Source: Alphaproteobacteria bacterium (GTDB lineage Bacteria > Pseudomonadota > Alphaproteobacteria > Rs-D84). From it: a DNA stretch of 64,000 bases. The notes under the pieces were generated by a model. That model saw nothing but the letters and a program-made list of their open reading frames with translations. It was not told where the DNA came from and did not search any database. Location of the stretch: the NCBI GenBank assembly GCA_017629245.1, contig JAGBXO010000002.1, positions 62,001-126,000 on the forward strand, read 5' to 3'. Made by a program: the position numbers and the translations under genes. Shown piece after piece: positions 7,265 to 14,763 of this stretch (position 1 is the first letter of the stretch; each line of letters begins with the position of its first letter).

Positions 7265-8584
7265 ATGAAAACATTGAACAGGATTTTTAAAGATAACAAC
7301 AATAATTCTGGTGGCAGTATGCTGGTTGAACTGCTGTTAAGTATTGCGTTGGCAACGATTATTATACCGTTTATTTTCCGTTATCAACAAAATGCGGTTG
7401 TGCGCGCACAAAATATAGAAATCACAAATCAGATGGCCGAAATTCAGGTCGCACTGGAACGATACATTCTGGAAAATCGCGCCAATTTATTAAAAACGGT
7501 TGGCGCACATATAACACGCGTTAATATTGATGATTTGGCTCCGTTTGGTTTACCAGAATCTGTTTTAAAAAACAATCCTGACAAATATCAATTACGCATT
7601 CTAAAATCAACTGACACCACTGGTAGTGCAACACTGCAAGGGGTTATTGTTCGTGATTCAGAAGATATAACACCAATGCGCACACGCGAGATTGTTAACC
7701 TCTCTGGTGGCTCAATGGGCTTTGTTGACGGCGCGCACACATATGGCACATTTGGTGCATGGCATACAAATACAGTTGACCTGGGGATTGATATTGACGA
7801 AGGGATTGTAGAAACAACATCTGTAAATCGTGATGCAGCGTTGTATCTGTGGCGCATTCCATCTGGAAACACAGATGACGCAACAATGATGTCGCCACTT
7901 AATCTGGGGGGGCATGATATTGTTAATGCAAAATTCTTGAACGCAAATTATGCGGACTTTTCCGAAGGGTTAAAGACACTAAAGTTAGCATCTGATAAAT
8001 TAATTTTTCAAAACCGGACAACAATTAATAATACATTTAAAACCGTTAACGCAACCGTTTCAGGCACAATGTCATCAGATGGCAAAAACATGGAAATCGC
8101 TCAGAATTTTACTGTTTTTGATACCGCAAAATTATCTTCTTTGACCGCAGAAAATTTATGGGTATCTAATTTAACATTATCAGGATTGAGTGTTGACACT
8201 GAAAACAGCCTTGCAACACTGAAAATTAATCAGGCCTTGGATATGACTTCTGGCAGAATAGATGCTATGTTCGTCACCGTTGGATTTGCTGGCTCTATGA
8301 CACCACGACTGGTTGTTTACGACAAAATTGAAGATTCCGTTAACTCACAATATTTTTGGGATGCAAGTGCAGGAGTCGCGAATTTTTCTGACGCCATGTT
8401 CGTTGAATTAAATCGAATGGCGCCACTGGCACACAAAAAGTTTGGTAATTCATCAACCTTTACAAGTCAAACCTTTGGTACAGTTTCTGCAAACAAAAAT
8501 GCGACCGTGGCAGATTTTATGAACGCGATACACGAAATACAAACACGCATTCGTGAGAAATATCGTTTGTTGAATTTAGAATAA
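7265..8584 (+). CDS. PilV-like minor pilin/adhesin 3
   Basis: A 439-aa protein. Leader to NNSGG, then SMLVELLLSIALATIIIPFI: prepilin cleavage after glycine, glutamate at +5. It follows gene 2 by 8 bases. After the shared N-terminal part comes a stretch LNLGGHDIVNAKFLNANYAD that recalls the 'M..L.M.G..I.N...' passage of R64 PilV tip proteins, then repeated strand-like segments (LKTLKLASDKLIFQN, AQNFTVFDTAKLSS). Three such proteins in a row suggests a heteromeric tip or three alternative tips. The C-terminal 40 residues look helical (FMNAIHEIQTRIREKY). Confidence 0.6.
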   Translation: MKTLNRIFKDNNNNSGGSMLVELLLSIALATIIIPFIFRYQQNAVVRAQNIEITNQMAEIQVALERYILENRANLLKTVGAHITRVNIDDLAPFGLPESVLKNNPDKYQLRILKSTDTTGSATLQGVIVRDSEDITPMRTREIVNLSGGSMGFVDGAHTYGTFGAWHTNTVDLGIDIDEGIVETTSVNRDAALYLWRIPSGNTDDATMMSPLNLGGHDIVNAKFLNANYADFSEGLKTLKLASDKLIFQNRTTINNTFKTVNATVSGTMSSDGKNMEIAQNFTVFDTAKLSSLTAENLWVSNLTLSGLSVDTENSLATLKINQALDMTSGRIDAMFVTVGFAGSMTPRLVVYDKIEDSVNSQYFWDASAGVANFSDAMFVELNRMAPLAHKKFGNSSTFTSQTFGTVSANKNATVADFMNAIHEIQTRIREKYRLLNLE

Positions 8585-8597
8585 TTTGTGGTATAAG
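8570..8597 (+). promoter_or_regulatory. Possible internal promoter giving a leaderless transcript
   Basis: TTGAAT (8570-8575), 16-base spacer, then TATAAG (8592-8597) inside an extended TGGTATAA. The ATG of the next gene is at 8605, only eight bases beyond the -10, so transcription would start at or next to the start codon. No ribosome site is seen before that ATG, consistent with a leaderless message. Confidence 0.45.
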
Positions 8598-8604
8598 TAA
8601 AATC

Positions 8605-9132
8605 ATGAAAATAAAATGCGACTTTTGTAAAACAGAATATAATACAGACTCACTGACATCCGGGGTGGTGAAGTGTGCCGTATGCGGTCACACATGGACG
8701 GTGGTGCGACCAACACGAAAAAATTCACTGCTGATGTTTTTTGCATCACTGTGTGCATTACTGTCTGCGATAATATTTACAGTCGCCGTTATTACGCACC
8801 ATCAGGCAAAAAACGCTGTGCGTGGCCCATTGGTTGCATCTGTATCCGGGGTTAACACCACCACAGATGAAGGCGGGCAAACACGAATTGTCGTGACAGG
8901 AACAATCGAAAATATATCTGGTGATATTTATGGCGTACCTGATTTAATAATTGTGTCCGCCGATGAAAAAGGTCGCGTTTTGACTCAGCAAAAATTTATG
9001 CCTTCTGCAACATTATTGGATGCGGGGGGCGTGGTTAAATTTAGTCACGTTTTGTCACCACAGCCTGCGGGGGTAAAAAAGATTTCTGCACATCTGGCAG
9101 ACCTGCAGATTCCGCAAAAGGATAAAAAATGA
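8605..9132 (+). CDS. MJ0042-type zinc-ribbon protein with DUF3426-like domain
   Basis: A 175-aa protein with an N-terminal zinc ribbon (CDFC near residue 4 and CAVC near residue 24, so two CxxC pairs), one transmembrane helix (about residues 43-65) and an extracytoplasmic domain with the DUF3426-like pattern GTIENISGDIYGVPDLII...DAGGVVKFSHVL. This architecture, an MJ0042 finger followed by a membrane helix and DUF3426, is common in alphaproteobacteria and of unknown function. It overlaps the next gene by four bases (ATGA). It may be expressed from its own promoter at 8570-8597 or with the pilV-like genes. Confidence 0.75.
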   Translation: MKIKCDFCKTEYNTDSLTSGVVKCAVCGHTWTVVRPTRKNSLLMFFASLCALLSAIIFTVAVITHHQAKNAVRGPLVASVSGVNTTTDEGGQTRIVVTGTIENISGDIYGVPDLIIVSADEKGRVLTQQKFMPSATLLDAGGVVKFSHVLSPQPAGVKKISAHLADLQIPQKDKK

Positions 9133-9593
9133 AACGGATACTAGCATGTTTATTCGGACTGGTTTTAGCAACACCTGCGATTTGCGCAGATGCATCATTA
9201 CCCACACCACGGGTCAGCATCTTTTCTACTAGCACAGACTGGCAGGGCGTTACCGGACTAACACTGAACGAATATAATGGAAAATTTAAAACAGATAAAA
9301 AATTAGTTAAACAAGGATTAGTTTTATACTATCTGGATGGATTTCCATGCTATGGTCTGGGGTACGGGGTGCGCGTATGGGTCGGCCCAGACGGCAAGAC
9401 AGATAATAATCTGCATATTGCATGCGTTGCAGCACCAAAAGAAATAAAGTTCGCATATCGCAATGCCACGCGCGACGCAGACCAGGCAACAACAACAGGG
9501 ATTTTGACATGCCCTGTACGCGATGATGGGCGCGATTTGACAATCGACCTGTCCGATTGTACAGTTGGTCCAGATTGGGATGATTATAAATAG
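9129..9593 (+). CDS. Secreted protein of unknown function
   Basis: A 154-aa protein with a clean Sec signal peptide (MKRILACLFGLVLATPAICA, cleavage near residue 20). The mature part has four cysteines (FPCYGLGYG, HIACVAA, LTCPVRD, SDCTVG), which could form two disulfides in the periplasm. I recognise no family. The start codon overlaps the stop of the zinc-ribbon gene, so the two are translationally coupled, and the RluA-family gene follows 8 bases later. Confidence 0.7.
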   Translation: MKRILACLFGLVLATPAICADASLPTPRVSIFSTSTDWQGVTGLTLNEYNGKFKTDKKLVKQGLVLYYLDGFPCYGLGYGVRVWVGPDGKTDNNLHIACVAAPKEIKFAYRNATRDADQATTTGILTCPVRDDGRDLTIDLSDCTVGPDWDDYK

Positions 9594-9601
9594 GTTTTAT
9601 T

Positions 9602-10561
9602 ATGTCTGAAACACGCACATTTATTGTACCAATGGACGCAGAAATCGTTCGTATTGATAAATTTTTATCTGCGCAAATGCCAGAATTTTCACGCAGTGAA
9701 ATCCAAAAATTTATTGTACGACGCATTGATGGCAGCTTGCCGAAATTCTCAGAAAAAATTCGCCCAAACGATGAATTTATTGTCGAGGTGCCAGCACCAC
9801 AAACAGACACAGCGATAGAAAATATTTCAACTGATTTTGATCTGGAAATTTTATTCGAAGACGATGACATAATCGTGATAAACAAACCACGTGGCGTTGT
9901 AATGTACCCATCAGCAGGGAACAAAACAGGAACACTGGTTCAAAATATATTGGCACATACACATCTGTCAGCACTGGGGGGCGATACGCGTCCGGGTGTT
10001 GTACATCGCCTGGACAAAGATACCAGTGGCGTCATGGTGTTTGCAAAATCAGATACAGCATTTCGTGTATTGGTTAAAATGTTTTCCGAACATGATTTAA
10101 CACGAAAATACGACACCTTTGTTTGGGGCGTACCAAACTGGGAAGAAGCAGAAATAACAGGAAACATAGCCCGTTCATCTAGAAATCGTCAAAAGATGAC
10201 GATGGTAAAGACCGGCGGACGACATTCACATACCGATGTGACAGTAATTGATGCGTGGCCACGCCTTGGTATCAGCCAAATGAGATGTACATTGTTTACC
10301 GGACGAACCCATCAAATACGCGTCCATTTGTCATCACATGGATTTCCTGTACTGTGTGACCCACTGTATGGTCGCGGAGCCGCAAAACTGGGGACAGTAA
10401 AAAATACAGAGTTGTTAGATTTCCTGAAATCACATAACGGACAAATGTTGCATGCATCAATATTAGAATTTTCACACCCAGTAACAGGTGAAAAAATGCG
10501 TTTTAAATCGCATCTGCCCGATGATATGATGGAATTAAAATATTTATTATCAGAAATCTGA
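9602..10561 (+). CDS. RluA-family 23S rRNA pseudouridine synthase
   Basis: A 319-aa RNA-modifying enzyme. An S4-type RNA-binding domain occupies about residues 10-75 (VRIDKFLSAQMPEFSRSEIQKFI). The catalytic domain has the family II motif with its active aspartate, GVVHRLDKDTSGVMVFAKS (D about residue 140), then GRTHQIRVHLSSHGFPVLCDPLYG, both diagnostic of the RluA/RluC/RluD family. These isomerise specific uridines in ribosomal RNA. RluC or RluD is likely, but I cannot choose between them by eye. It is the last gene before the intergenic promoter at 10581. Confidence 0.88.
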   Translation: MSETRTFIVPMDAEIVRIDKFLSAQMPEFSRSEIQKFIVRRIDGSLPKFSEKIRPNDEFIVEVPAPQTDTAIENISTDFDLEILFEDDDIIVINKPRGVVMYPSAGNKTGTLVQNILAHTHLSALGGDTRPGVVHRLDKDTSGVMVFAKSDTAFRVLVKMFSEHDLTRKYDTFVWGVPNWEEAEITGNIARSSRNRQKMTMVKTGGRHSHTDVTVIDAWPRLGISQMRCTLFTGRTHQIRVHLSSHGFPVLCDPLYGRGAAKLGTVKNTELLDFLKSHNGQMLHASILEFSHPVTGEKMRFKSHLPDDMMELKYLLSEI

Positions 10562-10580
10562 TTTACGCGATATTTTTCCC

Positions 10581-10609
10581 TTTCCAAACTTTTGATTTTA
10601 TGTTAGAAT
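10581..10609 (+). promoter_or_regulatory. Probable promoter of the cysteine-module protein gene
   Basis: TTTCCA (10581-10586), 17-base spacer, TAGAAT (10604-10609). GGAG and AGGGA lie just before the ATG at 10637. Confidence 0.45.
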
Positions 10610-10636
10610 AAAACAATAAAAATATGGAGTTAGGGA

Positions 10637-13600
10637 ATGTCGTTTCTCAAAAATGCAATCAGTTTAATGGCTATATTCAGTGTAATACCAGCGGCTTATG
10701 CGGTAACTGCACGCCCAGGCACATCGACAAATCGTGCCAGTGTTGTTGCCAGTACTGCCACAGGTGCTGCGCGTCGCATGCCAACGATGACATCATACAT
10801 CACAGGCACAGCAAGCGGAACCGTCACAGATGGTGCAACGACCAGTACGACACTGTTGGCCAATAAAGAATGTATTGATGCATACACTGGTTGTATCAAG
10901 GATGGTGATGCATGTGGCGCAAATTTTGAAGAATGTACAAACGATATTTTATTCCATGCAAAAATGCCACAGTGTATCAGCACACTGATGCAGTGTTCAT
11001 CTGCGGGTGTCAACAGTCTGTTTGGTACATCAACTATTTCTGCATTGAACAATGTAACAACGAAGAATGCATATGGGGAAATCACAAAGTACACGTATCC
11101 AACAGACGGTAGCGTGTTAGGACAACTTATAACAGCGGCAGCAATTGAAAATATGTATGACACACAATCATGTGTTCGCCGTTATACGTCATGCCTGAAG
11201 AAAGAAAGCGTTTGTGGTGAAGACTTTGAATTGTGCACAACAAATTCTGAATTCAAAAAACAGGCTGTATTCTGTGATTCAACATTGGCCCGCTGTCAGA
11301 GCGAAGGCAAAACAGAATTGTTTGGAAATGCGGGCGCAACTTCATCGACTGCACCGTCTGCATCCAGTCGCATTGGTGCACTGATTTCTGAAGGTGCAGG
11401 ATTAGCAGCGGTTAACGCGGTATCTACATGCTACAAGGTTGCAGACCAGTGTATTTTGAATGCATGTAACGCAAACCCATATAAATGCTATGAAAATGCC
11501 ACACAGCAGACAATTAATATTGTAGATGCAATCAACAATGGTACAGAATTGACCAAGGAAGTAGATATTGCAGCATCAACAATTTCTAAATCTACAATTT
11601 CTTCGTATGTCAGAAATTCCTGCATAGATACAATTGGTTCAAACAAATATTGTTATGCAACATTCTTGGGTGATGGGCAAATGCCAACATCATCCCAATT
11701 GCGTGACGAAGATAACCAGGCAGAAATTTACGACATGGCCTACAGCGCGCGTATGAATTCTACGATGAAAACAAAAATCGTCGATTTGGTTAATAAATTC
11801 GATACCAAAACCAAAGAAAAATGTATCGATACAATCAAATCATGCGCAATGCGCGTTTGTGGCAGTGGCTCTGGCGCCGCATGTTACAGTCAGGTTTTTG
11901 GCGCCGCAGATAAGTCTATTAATAATGACTATACCCGTAATGAAATCAGAACAGGATGTTTGGCAATTGTAAACACAGATCCAAATTGTAAATATGCAGC
12001 GCAAAATCCAAATGCGACTGGTACATATGATTATTCATTTATGGATGCAACCGCATTTGATGTTCTGTTCCCAGAATATGATGGCGGTGCAGAAATGGAT
12101 CCAATTGGCGTTGTTGCTTCGTTAAATTCTGCATTGGCAACAAATTATAGCGATGCAGCATTAGCAAAAATGAAAAAACAATGCCAGTCTGTCGCAACAA
12201 GTTGTGTAAAATCTATGTGCGGCAATGATTATGTCAACTGCTATCGCAATCGTACAGACATTTATTCATCGCTGACAAATTCAGGCAGTGATTCATTTGA
12301 CAAATCTATGAACAAGGTTGGTGGCGTTCTGGATTATACAATTGTGTTGGGCCTGTGTGTTGATACGGTTAAGAACGCAGATATTTGTACAGAACACCTG
12401 GCAATTGAATCAAACAAATTAAAAATTAATAAAAACAAGACATCCAGTTGGGGCGACACAGGTTCAGTTCGCAACGATTGGATTGATGCAGGATCTGCAT
12501 CGGCGATTACCGAGGAAATCGAAACAGTCGAAGCTGTGGACGAAAACGGCAACAAACTGTGTTCTAATTCCAAGGGCGACCAGGGCGTATGCTATAGCGT
12601 TGATGCCACGGGCGATGTATTTGATACACCGGTAACAATTTCATATACAAATTATATTGAATCCCAGGCGGCCAGCACTTTGTTCAAAGACCTGATTTAC
12701 GATTTGGAAATTGAAGCCCAGGCGAAATATAACGCAAAACTGACAAAACAGCAGAATCTGTGTATGTCCAGCAACAATGGCGGCATTATCGGAAACAAGG
12801 ATATGGGTTCTACATTCATGTGGGCAAAACTGAAATCAAACAAAGTTCCAACCAACTATGCAGTAGCAGGTTTGAAAACAAATCAGTTTGAGGCCAGCAA
12901 TGATTTGTACGGTTCATTCTGCCGTGTTCGCGTGACATTGCAATCTGATGACCGTCGTGTAAATGAAGCGTTTTTAAATGGCGCTAATTGGTCAACAGCA
13001 TACTTTGCGGCGGGTGACACATTCACATGTGGTTCATGGATACCAACATCAGAATTAGAAAAATTAGCCCAGGCAGCAGGCGACGAAGCACGTGCCGAAC
13101 GCAATGAAAAATATGGCGATATGAAAGATTGGATAACCGTTGCTGGTGTGTTGGGTGGCGGTGTCGGTGGCAGTTTCTTGGGCAAAGGAATCCAAGAAGG
13201 CAGCGTGTTTAGTGGTCTGACAGGCAAAAAATCTAAGAAAAATGACGAAAAGTCGCGTGAAGAATATGCGAAGTCGTGCAAGAATTTTGCAGATCAGGCG
13301 ATAAGCCAGCTGGGGACAAATACCACCGCTGCACAAAGCTATATGACAGCCGCTGTATCTGCTGCAAACAAGTTGGATGTTGATTCACAATATGTGACCG
13401 CAGTTCAAAATGCGTTCAGCACAACTGCAACAGAATGCACATCTATTGTTTCTGCTCAAGCAAAGATCTATCATAATAACGATGTAGCAAATCTGGTTAA
13501 CGCGTGTGGCGGGCTTGATAAGTGCCGGGCCGCACAGTGCAAAGCAGCAGTGGTCGCGTGTGCAGGCAAAAATAGCGCCAGCACCGAAAACGATTGCCTG

Positions 13601-14050
13601 AATAATGTCGTAACCAGTTATAACATCACTGGTTATAAAGCGACAGCGACAGCGACAGGGAGCAATTCCGTGACGATTGAACAGCATAATGCCTGTGTCC
13701 CATGCGCGGGCAGTAATGCGACAAAACCAATTGACCGCAATGCAGCAACCAGCGCACTGGACGTATTAAAAATCCAATGCGAGATTAAGGGAGATGCGGA
13801 AGAGGACGATAAAGATAAGTCGTGGTGGGAAAAGTCAGGTGGCGCAACTGTTGGTGCAGCGGTTGGTGCAATTGCCGGTGGTGTATTGGCCAACAAGGTT
13901 GTCGGCAGTATCCAAGACCAAGAATTAAACAGGGTTGAACGAGAAGCCTTTAATAAATTCATGGAAGAGGTTGGTTCAAAAATACGTTGCTTTGTCGGCG
14001 CAGATGAAGTCGGCATGTACGGCGAAATGATTTCAACCAGCATGGAATAA
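10637..14050 (+). CDS. Large secreted cysteine-module protein, unknown family
   Basis: An 1137-aa protein with a Sec signal peptide (residues 1-22, ending PAAYA). Near the N-terminus two modules of about 52 residues each carry six cysteines at identical spacing and begin exactly 100 residues apart (Cys 79, 86, 93, 100, 113, 120 and 179, 186, 193, 200, 213, 220); each ends in SLFG or ELFG. Three later modules, near residues 264, 395 and 516, have C-x6-C-x4-C-x6/7-C-Y, a related pattern. Two glycine-zipper-like stretches (AGVLGGGVGGSFLG near residue 837; VGAAVGAIAGGVLA near 1075) could insert in a membrane. The C-terminal half is alanine/lysine-rich and helical. Function is unknown; an envelope or surface role with many disulfides is inferred. 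It is a single gene with its own promoter and terminator. Confidence 0.8.
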   Translation: MSFLKNAISLMAIFSVIPAAYAVTARPGTSTNRASVVASTATGAARRMPTMTSYITGTASGTVTDGATTSTTLLANKECIDAYTGCIKDGDACGANFEECTNDILFHAKMPQCISTLMQCSSAGVNSLFGTSTISALNNVTTKNAYGEITKYTYPTDGSVLGQLITAAAIENMYDTQSCVRRYTSCLKKESVCGEDFELCTTNSEFKKQAVFCDSTLARCQSEGKTELFGNAGATSSTAPSASSRIGALISEGAGLAAVNAVSTCYKVADQCILNACNANPYKCYENATQQTINIVDAINNGTELTKEVDIAASTISKSTISSYVRNSCIDTIGSNKYCYATFLGDGQMPTSSQLRDEDNQAEIYDMAYSARMNSTMKTKIVDLVNKFDTKTKEKCIDTIKSCAMRVCGSGSGAACYSQVFGAADKSINNDYTRNEIRTGCLAIVNTDPNCKYAAQNPNATGTYDYSFMDATAFDVLFPEYDGGAEMDPIGVVASLNSALATNYSDAALAKMKKQCQSVATSCVKSMCGNDYVNCYRNRTDIYSSLTNSGSDSFDKSMNKVGGVLDYTIVLGLCVDTVKNADICTEHLAIESNKLKINKNKTSSWGDTGSVRNDWIDAGSASAITEEIETVEAVDENGNKLCSNSKGDQGVCYSVDATGDVFDTPVTISYTNYIESQAASTLFKDLIYDLEIEAQAKYNAKLTKQQNLCMSSNNGGIIGNKDMGSTFMWAKLKSNKVPTNYAVAGLKTNQFEASNDLYGSFCRVRVTLQSDDRRVNEAFLNGANWSTAYFAAGDTFTCGSWIPTSELEKLAQAAGDEARAERNEKYGDMKDWITVAGVLGGGVGGSFLGKGIQEGSVFSGLTGKKSKKNDEKSREEYAKSCKNFADQAISQLGTNTTAAQSYMTAAVSAANKLDVDSQYVTAVQNAFSTTATECTSIVSAQAKIYHNNDVANLVNACGGLDKCRAAQCKAAVVACAGKNSASTENDCLNNVVTSYNITGYKATATATGSNSVTIEQHNACVPCAGSNATKPIDRNAATSALDVLKIQCEIKGDAEEDDKDKSWWEKSGGATVGAAVGAIAGGVLANKVVGSIQDQELNRVEREAFNKFMEEVGSKIRCFVGADEVGMYGEMISTSME

Positions 14051-14062
14051 TCTTTACAATCT

Positions 14063-14093
14063 AAAAATCCCCCATTTTGGGGGATTTTTTTTA
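14063..14093 (+). terminator. Rho-independent terminator
   Basis: AATCCCCC-ATTTT-GGGGGATT hairpin followed by a run of eight T, 12 bases after the stop of the cysteine-module gene. Confidence 0.9.
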
Positions 14094-14235
14094 ACAAGAT
14101 TGCAAAGATAAATAAAAGTTTAGTTGCGCATATATTTTATAATCATGCGGAGATAACAAATAACGGCGATAAGCAGGTATGATAATTAAGATGCGGGTTC
14201 ACGCAAATATGACGAACAATTATTTGGCTTATTCG

Positions 14236-14260
14236 CAATAAAAAATCCCCAAATGGGGAT
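14236..14260 (-). terminator. Rho-independent terminator
   Basis: On the minus strand ATCCCC-ATTT-GGGGAT followed by TTTTTTATTG, directly past the stop codon of the 90-aa gene. The stretch between this and the preceding terminator (14094-14235) shows no gene. Confidence 0.85.
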
Positions 14261-14263
14261 GTG

Positions 14264-14536
14264 TTATTTTAATTTACTTTGATATTGCATATCTTTTATG
14301 CCAATTCGACGCAAATCAACATAACGCTTTTCAATCAATGCTGATAATCTCTTGGATTCAGAATCAGAAAATCTGCGACGAGTACCATCTGTTTCATATA
14401 CATAGTATGCAGGTAAACCAACCTGATCACAGTAGATAAACACAATACCTTCGCTAGAATATACACGATATTCGTGTGGCCATTTTTTTATCTGATGCGC
14501 ACGAGTTACAATACTAAAAACATCTTCGACTGACAT
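14264..14536 (-). CDS. Small protein of unknown function with a consensus promoter
   Basis: A 90-aa soluble protein (MSVEDVFSIVTRAHQIKKW...). It is rich in aromatic and charged residues, with strand-like EYRVYSSEGIVFIYCDQVG and a basic C-terminal helix. I recognise no family. It is monocistronic, framed by its own terminator and a promoter with exact -35 and -10 consensus hexamers, so it is likely a real and well-expressed gene. Confidence 0.65.
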   Translation of the reverse strand: MSVEDVFSIVTRAHQIKKWPHEYRVYSSEGIVFIYCDQVGLPAYYVYETDGTRRRFSDSESKRLSALIEKRYVDLRRIGIKDMQYQSKLK

Positions 14537-14564
14537 AATAATACCTTTGTTTTATTCGCACAGG

Positions 14565-14593
14565 ATTATAGGACAAGTATATTTATTTGTCAA
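14565..14593 (-). promoter_or_regulatory. Full-consensus sigma-70 promoter
   Basis: On the minus strand TTGACA (14593-14588), exactly 17 bases, TATAAT (14570-14565). Both hexamers match the consensus perfectly; the gene start is at 14536. No other promoter in the window is this good by eye. Confidence 0.85.
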
Positions 14594-14660
14594 TCATATA
14601 TAATTAATTTTGTTTCTGTTCTTGATTTTTTTCTTTATTCATTGTACTCTGGTGGGTGTA

Positions 14661-14693
14661 ATGAAACAAACAAAAGTAATTATTATTAAATAA
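14661..14693 (+). CDS. Putative ileS leader peptide MKQTKVIIIK
   Basis: A 10-codon frame ending in TAA, with three consecutive isoleucine codons ATT ATT ATT (14679-14687) after a valine codon. GGTGGG at 14651-14656 could serve as its ribosome site. It lies 70 bases before the isoleucyl-tRNA synthetase gene and 26 bases before a terminator-like hairpin. A run of codons for the very amino acid charged by the downstream enzyme is the signature of trp-type attenuation. Function inferred; no homologue search was possible. Confidence 0.65.
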   Translation: MKQTKVIIIK

Positions 14694-14700
14694 TGGACAC

Positions 14701-14741
14701 TGCGCTTTGGCGGTGGCTGGGGCGCATGGGCGCCCATTTTT
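14701..14741 (+). promoter_or_regulatory. Putative transcription attenuator of ileS
   Basis: GGGCGC (14720-14725), loop ATGG, GCGCCC (14730-14735) then ATTTTT forms a terminator. TGCGC at 14701-14705 is perfectly complementary to GCGCA at 14722-14726, so it can form an alternative hairpin that destroys the terminator. With a ribosome stalled at the isoleucine codons 14701-14705 stays free; with one at the leader stop (14691) it is likely covered. The geometry therefore fits isoleucine-starvation control. Confidence 0.6.
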
Positions 14742-14763
14742 AATATAAAAACAGGATAAAAAA

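Noticed and set aside
4700-8584. A shufflon (invertible PilV C-termini)
   Set aside because: No inverted 19-bp-like repeats, partial C-terminal cassettes or rci-type recombinase were seen; the three genes are complete and in one direction.
14641-14741. T-box riboswitch before ileS
   Set aside because: No AGGGTGGNACCGCG-type T-box or specifier loop could be found; the leader-peptide model fits better, and T-boxes are rare in this group.
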